This document shows, piece after piece, positions 50,835 to 59,121 of a stretch of DNA of 60,685 bases. The DNA lies in contig CAZDHW010000012.1 in assembly GCA_964505415.1 (NCBI GenBank), positions 1 to 60,685 of the forward strand, given 5' to 3'. This stretch comes from DTDR01 sp964505415 (GTDB lineage Bacteria; Hydrothermota; Tepidihabitantia; Tepidihabitantales; DTDR01). The stretch's first letter is position 1. Each line of letters begins with the position of its first letter. A program made the position numbers and the translations under genes. Under the pieces are notes generated by a model that saw only the letters and a program-made list of their open reading frames with translations, did not search any database and had not been told where the DNA came from.

Positions 50835-52376
50835 TTAATTCTTTTTAATTTTAAAAAGCTCCATTTTTGGAGGCGGTGTTTGATACACGAGCTCAAAATA
50901 TTCGGGATAAATTTTTAATACGGGCAAAAGGTATTTTTGAGAAGTTAAGGTCCAATAAAAATTATCGTACAAGAGATAGTCAGCTTTATCGGCTATCATT
51001 TTTTTTAATACTTTTTGGGGTTCTGTCGAAAAAAGATAAAGAACGGATTTTCTTTGAGAGATAAAATAGGTAAATTCGGGTTTTCGCGAAACGATAATTG
51101 CTTCTTGGGGGAGATTATCTTTTGCCCATTTTAACACTTTAAAATAGTTTTGCCAATCAATCGGATAACCAGCATATTTATCACCACTAAAATTTTTTAT
51201 TGTGTTAGGCAAATTTTCTTTAATTATCTGTAAGTTCTTTATCAGATAAAAGAGAAAAAGAAAAGAAAGAAAAAGATAGGCAAGAAAATTTATCTTTAAT
51301 TTATAAAATATTTTTTCTCCACCAATAATTGTTATGTAGAATAAAAAAATGAGAAAAGGGAAAAGAAATCTTTCGCTAGTCCAAACCTCAGGCCAAGAAA
51401 GGATTATCAAAGAAGATAAAAGAAAATAAAGAAAAATAAAAAGGTTTAAAGATGTTTTTTTCTTTATTAAAAAATAACTACCCATAATAATAAAAATTAT
51501 CGTTAATATTCCTATAAAAAACTGCCAAATTGGCGGAGGTGATTCCTTAAAATAACAAATTTTGGGCATTATCAAAAAGTTATAAAGATAGAAGTTTTTG
51601 AGAAAACGAGCTAAATATTCTGAAAAATTGATATTTCCTAATTCTGGTTGATAAGGATTTTTTTGGAGAAATTGGGCTAAATAACTAACTTCATTTGCTA
51701 TTTTTCTATTTCGCTCTTGCCAGGCAAAAAAGGGAAGAAAAAAAATTAAAAATAAAATTAGCAAATAAAGATATCTTTTTTTAATTAAAAAATAAATAAG
51801 AAGTGCCAAAACCAAACTGATACCGGCGGTTCGGATAAAAAAGGCAAAAGTCGCTGAAGATGAAGAGAACAAAAAGTATTTAATTTTTTTAGTCTCTTCC
51901 CATCTTAAAAAGAAAAAGAGAGTTAAAAGAGAAAAGAAAATAAAAGGGGGCTCAGAAAGGAGAACATGGGAATTTTCAACTACTAAAGGAGAGAAAAAAA
52001 ACAAAGAAAGTAAGAGATATTTAAATTTCCATTTTTCAAAAATTTTATAAACAAGAAAAAAAGAAAGGATAAAAAAAATTAAAGGCAAAATATTCAAAAA
52101 TAAAGAATCTTTACCGAAGATTAGCAAAAAAGGGATAATCAACAAAGGAAAACCAAAAGGATATTGGGTATGGGGCTTTTCTTGGGGATGCCATAAATCT
52201 TTATAACCTTTAAAGCTTATCAATGATTGGGCTAAAAGAAGATAATGGATATTATCACCGCCTAACGCTGGCTTTGGGTCATAGGCTAAAAAAGCTAATA
52301 ATAAAAAGATTAAAAAAAGGATTAAAATAATCTTTTTTTCATTAACAATAATCTTTTTGGCTTTTTCCTTTCTCAT
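50835..52376 (-). CDS. Membrane glycosyltransferase (GT39/ArnT-like)
   Basis: A polytopic membrane protein of 513 residues with about ten hydrophobic segments. The first periplasmic loop has PKPALGGDNIHYLLLAQSL with the acidic residue that binds the lipid-linked sugar in GT-C enzymes, then WHPQEKPHTQYPFGFPLL. The order (helix, GGD loop, WxP...YPxG loop) is that of the dolichol-phosphate-mannosyltransferase/ArnT family. Such enzymes transfer a sugar from a polyprenyl phosphate to protein or lipid A outside the inner membrane. It follows the lipoprotein gene with a 4-nt overlap. The acceptor is unknown. Confidence 0.8.
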   Translation of the reverse strand: MRKEKAKKIIVNEKKIILILFLIFLLLAFLAYDPKPALGGDNIHYLLLAQSLISFKGYKDLWHPQEKPHTQYPFGFPLLIIPFLLIFGKDSLFLNILPLIFFILSFFLVYKIFEKWKFKYLLLSLFFFSPLVVENSHVLLSEPPFIFFSLLTLFFFLRWEETKKIKYFLFSSSSATFAFFIRTAGISLVLALLIYFLIKKRYLYLLILFLIFFLPFFAWQERNRKIANEVSYLAQFLQKNPYQPELGNINFSEYLARFLKNFYLYNFLIMPKICYFKESPPPIWQFFIGILTIIFIIMGSYFLIKKKTSLNLFIFLYFLLSSLIILSWPEVWTSERFLFPFLIFLFYITIIGGEKIFYKLKINFLAYLFLSFLFLFYLIKNLQIIKENLPNTIKNFSGDKYAGYPIDWQNYFKVLKWAKDNLPQEAIIVSRKPEFTYFISQRKSVLYLFSTEPQKVLKKMIADKADYLLYDNFYWTLTSQKYLLPVLKIYPEYFELVYQTPPPKMELFKIKKN

Positions 52377-52765
52377 TTTTCTAAAGGAACCTCCGAAAGA
52401 AAAGCTTTTTTTAATCTACCATTTTTATCTAAAATAAAAATAAAATGCCAACCAGCGATATCTATCGGATTGGGTTTAAAGGCAAAATAACGGATTAAAT
52501 AATCTCCTTTCAAAGAATCGTAAGCAAAAAATTTAAATTGAAAATTGCTTTCTTCAGGAACTGGAAAATATTTTTTTGCCAGTTTTTTTAATTCCTTTTT
52601 GTTTTTTTCAAAATAATTATGCCATTTTTCAATTTTTTTATCATCTACTTTATTAACAACCACAAAATAGTCATTATAGGGAGCCAAAACAATCTTTTTT
52701 TCAACTTCTTTTAAATAATTAAAGGAACAATTTAATAAAAAAAGAAAGATCAAAAGATATTTCAT
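52373..52765 (-). CDS. Putative lipoprotein of unknown function
   Basis: A 130-residue protein with a lipoprotein signal: MKYLLIFLFLLNC, the Cys at residue 13 being the likely lipidation site. The rest is a charged mixed fold (KWHNYFEKNKKELKKLAKKYF, then beta-rich PVPEESNFQFKFFAYDS and AGWHFIFILDKNGRL). I do not recognise a family. It is the first gene of a two-gene operon with the GT39-like enzyme and overlaps it by 4 nt, so it may assist glycan transfer. Confidence 0.65.
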   Translation of the reverse strand: MKYLLIFLFLLNCSFNYLKEVEKKIVLAPYNDYFVVVNKVDDKKIEKWHNYFEKNKKELKKLAKKYFPVPEESNFQFKFFAYDSLKGDYLIRYFAFKPNPIDIAGWHFIFILDKNGRLKKAFLSEVPLEK

Positions 52766-52771
52766 AATTTG

Positions 52772-52799
52772 ATTATAGAAAATTTAATAAAAATTTCAA
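52772..52799 (-). promoter_or_regulatory. Promoter of the lipoprotein operon, leaderless type
   Basis: On the minus strand TTGAAA (52794-52799), a 16 bp spacer and TATAAT (52772-52777). The ATG at 52765 follows after 6 nt. It lies back to back with the plus-strand promoter at 52806-52833. Confidence 0.75.
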
Positions 52800-52805
52800 G
52801 GGATA

Positions 52806-52833
52806 TTGACTTTTTAACAAAGAAAAATATAAT
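52806..52833 (+). promoter_or_regulatory. Promoter of the SBBP-propeller gene, leaderless type
   Basis: TTGACT (52806-52811), a 16 bp spacer and TATAAT (52828-52833). ATG at 52839 follows after 5 nt. Confidence 0.75.
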
Positions 52834-52838
52834 AAATT

Positions 52839-54162
52839 ATGATTTCAATAATTTTAATTTTTCTTTTTAATCAGGTAAACGAAATTTGGCGATTTACTTA
52901 TGAAGGACAAGGAAGTGATTGTGGTTATTTTTTAACAATTGATAGGAGCGGCAACATCATTGGTGTTGGTGTCAGTGAAAGTACAGCCACCGGTGATGAT
53001 ATTATTTTAGTAAAACTTAATCCCGCGGGAGAACTTTTGTGGTTAAAGAGGTTCGGTGGGACAGGGAACGAAGCCGTTTCCGGAATAGTGATTGATAATG
53101 AAAATTCAATATATATCTGTGGAGCAACTTATTCTAATAATAACAATTGGGATTATCTAATTTTAAAATACGATTCTTTGGGTAATCTCTTATGGCAAAG
53201 AACTTTTGGAACTACTGGCTATGATTATGCGCGGAGTATAACGATTGACGACTTTTTTAATATTTATCTAACCGGCATCAGACAATCAGCCGATGGGAGT
53301 TTTGTGGGAACTTATAAGCTAAATAAAAATGGTGACCTTATTTGGGAAAGATTTCATAGTGAAAACAATAGTTTAGCAAATTCTGGTGAAAAGATAATTT
53401 ATGATGGCAGCGGTAACATTTTTATAACCGGTTCAACGGATTTTTCAGTTAGTGGCAGCGATATTCTAACAATAAAGTACGATACTGCTGGAAATTTTTA
53501 TTGGTCAAGGGTCTATTCCACTGTTGATAAAAATGAATGGGGAAAGGTTATTGGTATTGATAGCAGTAAAAATGTCTGTATTGCTGGTTTTGATTATCAT
53601 CCAGACTTGGGAGAAAATTGGGTAATTTTAAAATATAACCAAAATGGGCAAAGGCTTTTCCAAAGAATTTATGGCCATCCTGGACCTGATGACGAACCGA
53701 AAGCAATGGCGATTGATGAGAATAATAACCTTTATCTTACTGGTTTTTTAGATGCCTATTTCGTTATTACCAAATTTAGCCCTAACGGTTCAATAATTTG
53801 GGAAAGAAGGATTGATGGGGGTTGGGGCAATAAGATTATCTATTACAATAACTTTCTCTATGCCATTGGTAGCAATAATGACTTACTTACTACCAAATAT
53901 GACAAAGAAGGAAATGAATCCTGGCGAATTAGTTTTAATTCCGGTAATTTTGATGAAGGTAACGATATCATAATAAAAGAAAATGAAATCTATGTAATCG
54001 GTACCGCTAATCAAAATTTTTTGATTATCAAATACGAAGAATCATCAGCTGTTAAAGAAAAAGCCAATAATCAGAAAAGAAAAAAGCTCTTTAATATTAT
54101 AGGAAGAAAAATTATCAATATAAAACCTTTAAGAATTTACTTCGACAAAGAAAAGAGATTAT
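52839..54162 (+). CDS. Secreted SBBP-type beta-propeller protein, 3' end lost in a gap
   Basis: A secreted protein of seven or more beta-propeller repeats of the SBBP/PQQ-like type: each blade has a DxxGNxYxTG core and an ILxKYDxxGNLLWxR strand, for example VKLNPAGELLW, LKYDSLGNLLWQRTFG, IKYDTAGNFYWSR and LKYNQNGQRLFQR. A short signal peptide (ISIILIFLF) starts it. After the propeller (about residue 405) comes a Lys-rich link and LFNIIGRKIINIKPLRIYF, which looks like the start of a short C-terminal sorting or anchoring segment. The frame runs into the 100-N gap at 54163, so the stop codon is not seen. The true protein is probably only a little longer than 441 residues. Confidence 0.8.
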
Positions 54163-54262
54163 NNNNNNNNNNNNNNNNNNNNNNNNNNNNNNNNNNNNNN
54201 NNNNNNNNNNNNNNNNNNNNNNNNNNNNNNNNNNNNNNNNNNNNNNNNNNNNNNNNNNNNNN
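54163..54262. other. Assembly gap of 100 N
   Basis: Exactly one hundred N bases, the length that scaffolders commonly insert for a gap of unknown size. It cuts off the 3' end of the propeller gene and the DNA downstream of the EIIA gene, so anything between the two genes is invisible. Confidence 0.99.
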
Positions 54263-54272
54263 TTCACCTTCT

Positions 54273-54656
54273 TTAAATTTCTTTTATTCCCTCTTTGCCC
54301 GAAGCAATTACTTCTTTCAATAACTCTTCCAAAGGAATTTTATCTTTATAAGTAAAAAACTTAATTAATGAAGGAAGATTAAAGCCACAAACTAATTTTA
54401 TATTATCTTTCTCTTTTTTAACTTGGGCGGCAACTTGGGCGCAACTACCATGGATAATATCCACAAAGATTATTATCTTTTCTTTTGCTAATTTTTCAAT
54501 CTCTTCCTCCAATTTTTTCTTTAACTCTTTTTCTGAAAGTCCTTCATTGGTTAAAAACACTGTCGCTTCTAAATTGCCAAACATCTTTTCTAATATTTTC
54601 TGATAACCAAAAGCCAATTGACTATGGGTTAAAATTATGGCACCAATCTTAGTCAT
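54273..54656 (-). CDS. Regulatory EIIA of the mannose-type phosphotransferase family
   Basis: A single-domain EIIA protein of 127 residues. It starts MTKIGAIILTHSQLAFG with the phosphorylated His11 and has IIIFVDIIHGSCAQVAAQ in place of the usual DLFGGSP loop, then VCGFNLPSLIKFFTYKD. It is the third gene after hpf and hprK and starts on the hprK stop. Stand-alone EIIA-Man next to HprK without sugar permeases is the mark of a regulatory, not transporting, PTS. A possible ribosome site (AGAAGGTGAA) just after its stop, at the gap edge, suggests that another gene follows, perhaps ptsH. Confidence 0.88.
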   Translation of the reverse strand: MTKIGAIILTHSQLAFGYQKILEKMFGNLEATVFLTNEGLSEKELKKKLEEEIEKLAKEKIIIFVDIIHGSCAQVAAQVKKEKDNIKLVCGFNLPSLIKFFTYKDKIPLEELLKEVIASGKEGIKEI

Positions 54657-55648
54657 TATTCGACATCATCGGTTATAAAACGGTCAACCTGAGGTTTTCC
54701 TAATAAGATCCGGTTTAATTCTTCATAAAAGGTTTTTGCCGGATGATAGCCTAATATTTTTGAAAGGTGATTTTTAGCGATTACTTCACAAACCAATGCC
54801 AAATTTTTTCCCGGAATAACGGGGATTTTTACTAAAGGTATCTTAACTCCCAAAATTTCCGTATACTGGTCTTCAATACCTAATCTTTCATAATCAATAT
54901 CTTTCCGATATTTTACCAATTCCACAACCACTTCAATTCTTTTTTGCACCCTTAATGCCCGAACACCAAAAAGACTATAGATATCAACAATTCCTACGCC
55001 CCTAATTTCAATATGATGTTGTAATTTAGGGGTTTTGGCGGCATTATAACCCATCAAAATCCCTTCTCCTCTTTTTAAGATTCTTACCAAATCATCCGCT
55101 ACCAACCGATGCCCCCGAGCAACTAAATCTAAGGCACATTCACTTTTACCAATCCCTGATTCACCCACAATTAATAAACCAATACCATAAACATCTACCA
55201 GGTCTCCATGGACATAGGTTTCTGGCGCTAATTTGTAATCAAGATAAGAGGTAAGCCGATGGATAAAAAAAGTGGTGGGCAGAGTAGTTTTCAAAATCGG
55301 TACTTGGTATTTTTCACTCGCTGGTAAAAAATCTTTTATTACTTCGCTCTCGTGGGTAAAAATAAAAACCGGTGGTTGAAATTTCATCACTCTTTCAATG
55401 GCTTCCTTCTTTTTTTCATTGTCTAAAGTGGCCAGATAACCGGATTCCGTTCGTCCGATAATCTGAATTCTTTCAAAAAGAAAAATTTCGGTATAACCAG
55501 CTAAAGCTAATCCTGGACGATTGATATCGGCAGTAATAATCTCTCTTTCTTCCAAACCATAGGGACTTATTAATTCTAAATTAAGGTCTTCCTTTTTTTC
55601 TTGATAGAGCTCCGAGACTTTTATCTTTTTGGTTATTACTTCGGTCAT
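54656..55648 (-). CDS. hprK: HPr kinase/phosphorylase
   Basis: HprK phosphorylates HPr on Ser46 and removes the phosphate, setting carbon regulation. The C-terminal kinase domain has Walker A GESGIGKS at 162-169, ECALDLVARGHRLVADDLVRI and the HprK-specific signature EIRGVGIVDIYSLFG. The HGDLVDVYGIG loop precedes the P-loop. The N-terminal domain (about 1-130) is present; the length of 330 residues is normal. It overlaps hpf by 4 nt. Its substrate HPr is not seen in the window. Confidence 0.95.
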   Translation of the reverse strand: MTEVITKKIKVSELYQEKKEDLNLELISPYGLEEREIITADINRPGLALAGYTEIFLFERIQIIGRTESGYLATLDNEKKKEAIERVMKFQPPVFIFTHESEVIKDFLPASEKYQVPILKTTLPTTFFIHRLTSYLDYKLAPETYVHGDLVDVYGIGLLIVGESGIGKSECALDLVARGHRLVADDLVRILKRGEGILMGYNAAKTPKLQHHIEIRGVGIVDIYSLFGVRALRVQKRIEVVVELVKYRKDIDYERLGIEDQYTEILGVKIPLVKIPVIPGKNLALVCEVIAKNHLSKILGYHPAKTFYEELNRILLGKPQVDRFITDDVE

Positions 55649-55947
55649 TTTCTTTTACTATTTTTTTCTATTAATTTTTCGTGATGTTTTTTAAGTTGGG
55701 TAAGCAACCGCTCAAAGGTTTCGTTTACGGCTAAACCCAAATCGGAATTTCTCACTTTCGCATTAATTATTCCGCTCTTTAATTTGATTTTTCCTTCACT
55801 AATAAAATAAGCCGAATCCTTAGAAAGGGAAAGAGCAAAATCCACAATAAGATTTTCAAATTTTTCAAACTTTCTCTTTTTCTTTTCTATTAATTCATTT
55901 AAACGTTCGGGAAGTTCAAAATGGCGGGCAGTGATATTTATTCTCAT
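55645..55947 (-). CDS. hpf: Short ribosome hibernation-promoting factor
   Basis: A 100-residue short HPF/YfiA-family protein that binds the small ribosomal subunit in resting cells. INITARHFELPERLNELIEKK is the typical first strand and helix; AKVRNSDLGLAVNETFERLLTQLKKH is the second half. It lacks the C-terminal dimerisation domain of long HPF. The AGGAGG before ATG is good. Gene order hpf-hprK-EIIA resembles the rpoN-hpf-PTS clusters of other diderms; TTGACA at about 55989-55994 of the minus strand may begin its promoter. Confidence 0.93.
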   Translation of the reverse strand: MRINITARHFELPERLNELIEKKKRKFEKFENLIVDFALSLSKDSAYFISEGKIKLKSGIINAKVRNSDLGLAVNETFERLLTQLKKHHEKLIEKNSKRK

Positions 55948-56010
55948 TTTTCCTCCTACTTTTATAAAGGATAACTTAAATTTTTAAAAATGTCAATAAT
56001 TATAATTATC

Positions 56011-56039
56011 TTGATTTTTAAAAATCTTTTATTTATAAT
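56011..56039 (+). promoter_or_regulatory. iscU promoter, leaderless type
   Basis: TTGATT (56011-56016), a 17 bp spacer and TATAAT (56034-56039). The two tandem ATGs lie 3 nt (56043) and 6 nt (56046) after the -10 box; the second is at the distance seen for other leaderless genes here. Confidence 0.7.
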
Positions 56040-56042
56040 TAA

Positions 56043-56432
56043 ATGATGTATTCGGAAAAGGTAATGGAACATTTCCGGAATCCCCGGAATGTGGGAGAAA
56101 TTCCCGATGCCGATGGTATTGGCGAAGTTGGTAATCCCGTTTGCGGCGATATGATGACTTTTTACATTAAAGTAAAAGATGGCGTAATTGTGGATGTAAA
56201 GTTCAAAACTTTTGGTTGTGGAGCCGCCATCGCCGTTTCCAGTATGGTTTCCGAGATGGCAAAAGGGAAGACGATTGAAGAAGCTTTAAAAATAACCAAC
56301 GAAATGGTTGCTAAAGAACTGGGTGGTTTACCGCCCCACAAAATGCATTGTTCTAATTTAGGGGCTGATGCTCTCCACAAGGCGATTGAAGATTATTTAA
56401 AAAAGAAGGCAAAAAATGAAGGAAAACAATAA
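56043..56432 (+). CDS. iscU: Iron-sulfur cluster assembly scaffold (IscU/NifU N-terminal type)
   Basis: The scaffold on which [2Fe-2S]/[4Fe-4S] clusters are built. The three cluster Cys are present in GNPVCGDMMTFY, FKTFGCGAAIAVSSM and KMHCSNLGADALHKAI, with the Asp of CGD that labilises the cluster. It begins YSEKVMEHFRNPRNVGEIPDADG, a NifU-like start. The length of 129 residues is right. No cysteine desulfurase lies beside it. The start is either ATG (56043) or, more likely from promoter distance, the second ATG (56046). It overlaps a small zinc-ribbon gene by 17 nt. Confidence 0.95.
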   Translation: MMYSEKVMEHFRNPRNVGEIPDADGIGEVGNPVCGDMMTFYIKVKDGVIVDVKFKTFGCGAAIAVSSMVSEMAKGKTIEEALKITNEMVAKELGGLPPHKMHCSNLGADALHKAIEDYLKKKAKNEGKQ

Positions 56433-56580
56433 TTGCCATTGTCCCTTTTGCAATCAAGAATTATCCAACGAGAAAAAATTTTGTCAGCTGTGCCAAATTG
56501 AATTTAAAAAATGTCCTTCTTGCGAAAGACTGATACCCAAACCAGCCACTCAGTGTCCCTATTGTTATTATCAATTTTAG
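56416..56580 (+). CDS. 54-residue double zinc-ribbon protein
   Basis: A short gene beginning inside the 3' end of iscU (17-nt overlap, other frame). The product starts MKENNNCHCPFCNQEL and contains nine Cys in knuckles: CHCPFC, CQLC, CPSC and CPYC, enough for two zinc ribbons that together take up most of the protein. It resembles the double zinc ribbon family. A purine stretch AAGAAGG precedes the ATG (56403-56409). The 3' end overlaps the convergent methyltransferase gene by 4 nt. Role unknown; location suggests coexpression with iscU. Confidence 0.65.
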   Translation: MKENNNCHCPFCNQELSNEKKFCQLCQIEFKKCPSCERLIPKPATQCPYCYYQF

Positions 56581-57209
56581 ATTATCTTGGGTATTAACAA
56601 AAAGGTTTTAGTATCTTTATAATATTTCTTTAAAAATTTATCTTCATATTTGGCTTCAGCAATAATTATTAAAATCCCAATCGGTAACAAAAGCAATCCG
56701 ATAAAAGAAGAAAAAGTAAAAGCGATGCCTATTAACTGGATTAAAGTTGCCAAGTATCTTGGCTGTCTGATTTTTTTATAAATCGGCATTTGCGGCAAAT
56801 TATTTAAAGAAGAATTTAAAGAAAAAAAGAGGGTAATAAGCCTTAAAACAGTTCCAACAAAAAAAATCAATAAACCCAAAATATTTATGGTTGGTTTTAA
56901 GAAATTTATTTGGGAAAAATTTTTATAACAATAATCAATCGCGTTAAAAATCAAAAAGGGGTAAAAATATAAAGAATAAAATATTCTTAAAACCTTATGG
57001 TATTCATAAATACCTGATTGAAAAAAAGGCGAAGAAAAATAATACTCAATAATCATCCAATAACTAAGAACGATAAAAAAGATTATGGGAATTAGTTGAT
57101 TTTGAGAAAGGGAAGAAAGAAAGAGATTTTTAAAGAAAAAAAAGAAATAGACAAATAAAAACAAACACCATAATAATTTTCCCCATTTTAATTTTTTATT
57201 AAAATTCAT
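56577..57209 (-). CDS. Isoprenylcysteine carboxyl-methyltransferase-like membrane protein
   Basis: A polytopic membrane protein of 210 residues with about five hydrophobic helices and the C-terminal motif of the ICMT/PEMT family: GTVLRLITLFF, then IRQPRYLATLIQLIGIAF (the RxPxY motif), and AEAKYEDKFLKKYYKD, where the paired Glu binds S-adenosylmethionine. Bacterial members methylate small lipids or unknown acceptors, not prenyl-cysteine proteins. It follows accC with a one-base overlap. The substrate is not known. Confidence 0.8.
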   Translation of the reverse strand: MNFNKKLKWGKLLWCLFLFVYFFFFFKNLFLSSLSQNQLIPIIFFIVLSYWMIIEYYFSSPFFQSGIYEYHKVLRIFYSLYFYPFLIFNAIDYCYKNFSQINFLKPTINILGLLIFFVGTVLRLITLFFSLNSSLNNLPQMPIYKKIRQPRYLATLIQLIGIAFTFSSFIGLLLLPIGILIIIAEAKYEDKFLKKYYKDTKTFLLIPKII

Positions 57210-58546
57210 TAAATTTTAATAGCCTTTAATTTTTCAGTAATTTTGTAATATTCTCCCCGAAGAAAATCTTCGTCTTCCAAAAGTTTTATTAAAAAATCTT
57301 TATTACTCTTTATTCCGCCGATTTCCGTCTCCTTCAAGGCATTTAACAATCTTCTGCGGGCTTCTTCGCGATCTGCTCCCCAAGCAATATATTTTGCCAA
57401 AAGGGGGTCATAATAAGGAGGAATAACATAATTTTCGTAAATATGGGTATCAATCCTCACAAAAGGATAAAAAGGGAGATAAAGTTTTTCAATCTTTCCT
57501 GGTGAAGGAGCGAAGTTATTTTCCGGGTCACAGGCGTTCAGACGGGCTTCAATGGCAAAACCGTTAGCCTCAATAATTTTGGAAATCAAGTTTCTGCCGT
57601 TGGCAATTCTAATCTGCTCTTTTACCAAATCAAAACCGGTAATCATTTCGGTTACCGGGTGTTCCACTTGGATGCGGGTATTGGCTTCCATAAAATAGAA
57701 ATCGTCATAATAAAGAAATTCTATTGTCCCGGCGCTCCGATATTTTATCTCCGAACACAAATTTAAAATCTTTTCTTGAACCTCTTTTATTGCTTCGTAA
57801 GGAATATTGAAAACTGGGCTTTTTTCAATTATCTTTTGGTGACGAAATTGGATAGTGCAATCGCGTGGTGGAAAAACTAAAACACCACCTTTCCCATCGC
57901 CCAAAATTTGAAACTCAATATGTCTTACTGGCGCCAAATACTTTTCAATATATAACCGGTCATCAAAAAAGGCATTTTTAACTTCTAATCTTACCGCGGA
58001 AAAACTATTTAAAAGTTCTTCTTCATCTTTAATTAACTTCATCCCCTTACCACCACCACCAGCACAGGCTTTCAAAATTATTGGATAACCAATCTCCTTG
58101 GCGATTTTCTTTGCCTCCTTCTCATCTTTCACGACATCTTCTGAGCCGGGAATTACTTTTAAACCGTACTTTTTTGCCAACTTCTTTGCCTCCAATTTGT
58201 CACCAAAAAGTCTGATTGTTTCTGATGTTGGTCCGATAAAAACTATCTTCATCTCTTCACAGGCATCAGCAAAATCGGTTGATTCGGCTAAAAAACCGTA
58301 GCCCGGATGAACGGCATCACTATTAGTAATCTCACAGGTAGAAAGAATTCGGGAAGCCAAAAGATAACTTTCCTGCGGTGGTCCTTTACCGATACAAACC
58401 TTTTCGTCAGCCAATTTCACTCCCAAACTTTCCCTATCAGCTTCGGAATAGACAATAACCGTCTTAATTCCCAATTCTTTACAAGCTCTAATTATCCTTA
58501 CCGCAATCTCTCCCCGATTAGCAATCAACACCTTTTTAATATTCAT
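57209..58546 (-). CDS. accC: Biotin carboxylase subunit
   Basis: An ATP-grasp enzyme that carboxylates biotin on a carrier protein, for acetyl-CoA or pyruvate carboxylase. LIANRGEIAVRIIRACKELG, HPGYGFLAES, the glycine-rich ATP lid KACAGGGGKGMK, PVRHIEFQILGD, RHQKIIEKSP, FYFMEANTRIQVEHPVTE and ARLNACDPENNFAPSPGKI cover all motifs; the catalytic Glu/Arg are present. Within the HQK loop it reads PRDCTIQFRHQK where ERDCSxQRRHQK is usual. The length of 445 residues is normal. It overlaps efp by 4 nt, taking the place after efp where accB is expected; its carrier is probably the fused domain at 17287-17796. Confidence 0.95.
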   Translation of the reverse strand: MNIKKVLIANRGEIAVRIIRACKELGIKTVIVYSEADRESLGVKLADEKVCIGKGPPQESYLLASRILSTCEITNSDAVHPGYGFLAESTDFADACEEMKIVFIGPTSETIRLFGDKLEAKKLAKKYGLKVIPGSEDVVKDEKEAKKIAKEIGYPIILKACAGGGGKGMKLIKDEEELLNSFSAVRLEVKNAFFDDRLYIEKYLAPVRHIEFQILGDGKGGVLVFPPRDCTIQFRHQKIIEKSPVFNIPYEAIKEVQEKILNLCSEIKYRSAGTIEFLYYDDFYFMEANTRIQVEHPVTEMITGFDLVKEQIRIANGRNLISKIIEANGFAIEARLNACDPENNFAPSPGKIEKLYLPFYPFVRIDTHIYENYVIPPYYDPLLAKYIAWGADREEARRRLLNALKETEIGGIKSNKDFLIKLLEDEDFLRGEYYKITEKLKAIKI

Positions 58547-59103
58547 AAAACCCGCTCCACATAAGTATTGGTTCTCGTATCAATCCGCACATAATCACCA
58601 ACTTCCACAAAAAAAGGAACATCAATTACTAAACCAGTAGAAAGTTTTGCGGGTTTAGAAGAACCTGCTTGGGTATCGCCTTTAAAAGCTGCTTGGGTTT
58701 CTATTACTTGCAAAACGACAAAGGTTGGCACCTCAATATTTACTGGTTTTCCTTGAAGATAAAGAATAGCCACTTCCAAATTTTCCGTTAGATAATAAAT
58801 TCGGTCACCAAGCACCTCCTTAGGGAAAAAGAGCGTCTCATAAGTCTCTAAATCCATAAAATAATAGTTATCTCCTTCACAATAAAGAAACTGTCCCTTC
58901 TTTTTCTCCAATTCCACTTCTTCCAAAGTGGCATCGGAATCAAAATTTTTCTCAATCACTTGACCGGTTAATAAATTTTTCAATTTTGTCTTCACAAAGG
59001 CCCTTCTTTGGGCAATTTTTACTCTTTGATATTCAACTACTTGATAATAACCATCTTCCAATTTAATAATGGTTCCAAAACGAAAATCATTCGGTGTAAT
59101 CAT
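58543..59103 (-). CDS. efp: Elongation factor P with unusual tip loop
   Basis: EF-P relieves ribosome stalling at proline runs. The KOW domain begins MITPNDFRFGTIIKL and the two OB domains include KNLLTGQVIEKNF, EVPTFVVLQVIETQ, KGDTQAGSSKPAKLSTGLV and DYVRIDTRTNTYVERV. The tip loop, in most EF-Ps VKPGKG with a modified Lys, reads VKIAQRRAF: Gln32 aligns with E. coli Lys34. The frame extends upstream to 59121 on a TTG, but ATG at 59103 has AAGGAGG before it and fits the family (186 residues). It follows pepP (18 nt) and overlaps accC. Confidence 0.95.
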   Translation of the reverse strand: MITPNDFRFGTIIKLEDGYYQVVEYQRVKIAQRRAFVKTKLKNLLTGQVIEKNFDSDATLEEVELEKKKGQFLYCEGDNYYFMDLETYETLFFPKEVLGDRIYYLTENLEVAILYLQGKPVNIEVPTFVVLQVIETQAAFKGDTQAGSSKPAKLSTGLVIDVPFFVEVGDYVRIDTRTNTYVERVL

Positions 59104-59121
59104 CTTAACCTCCTTTGCCAA

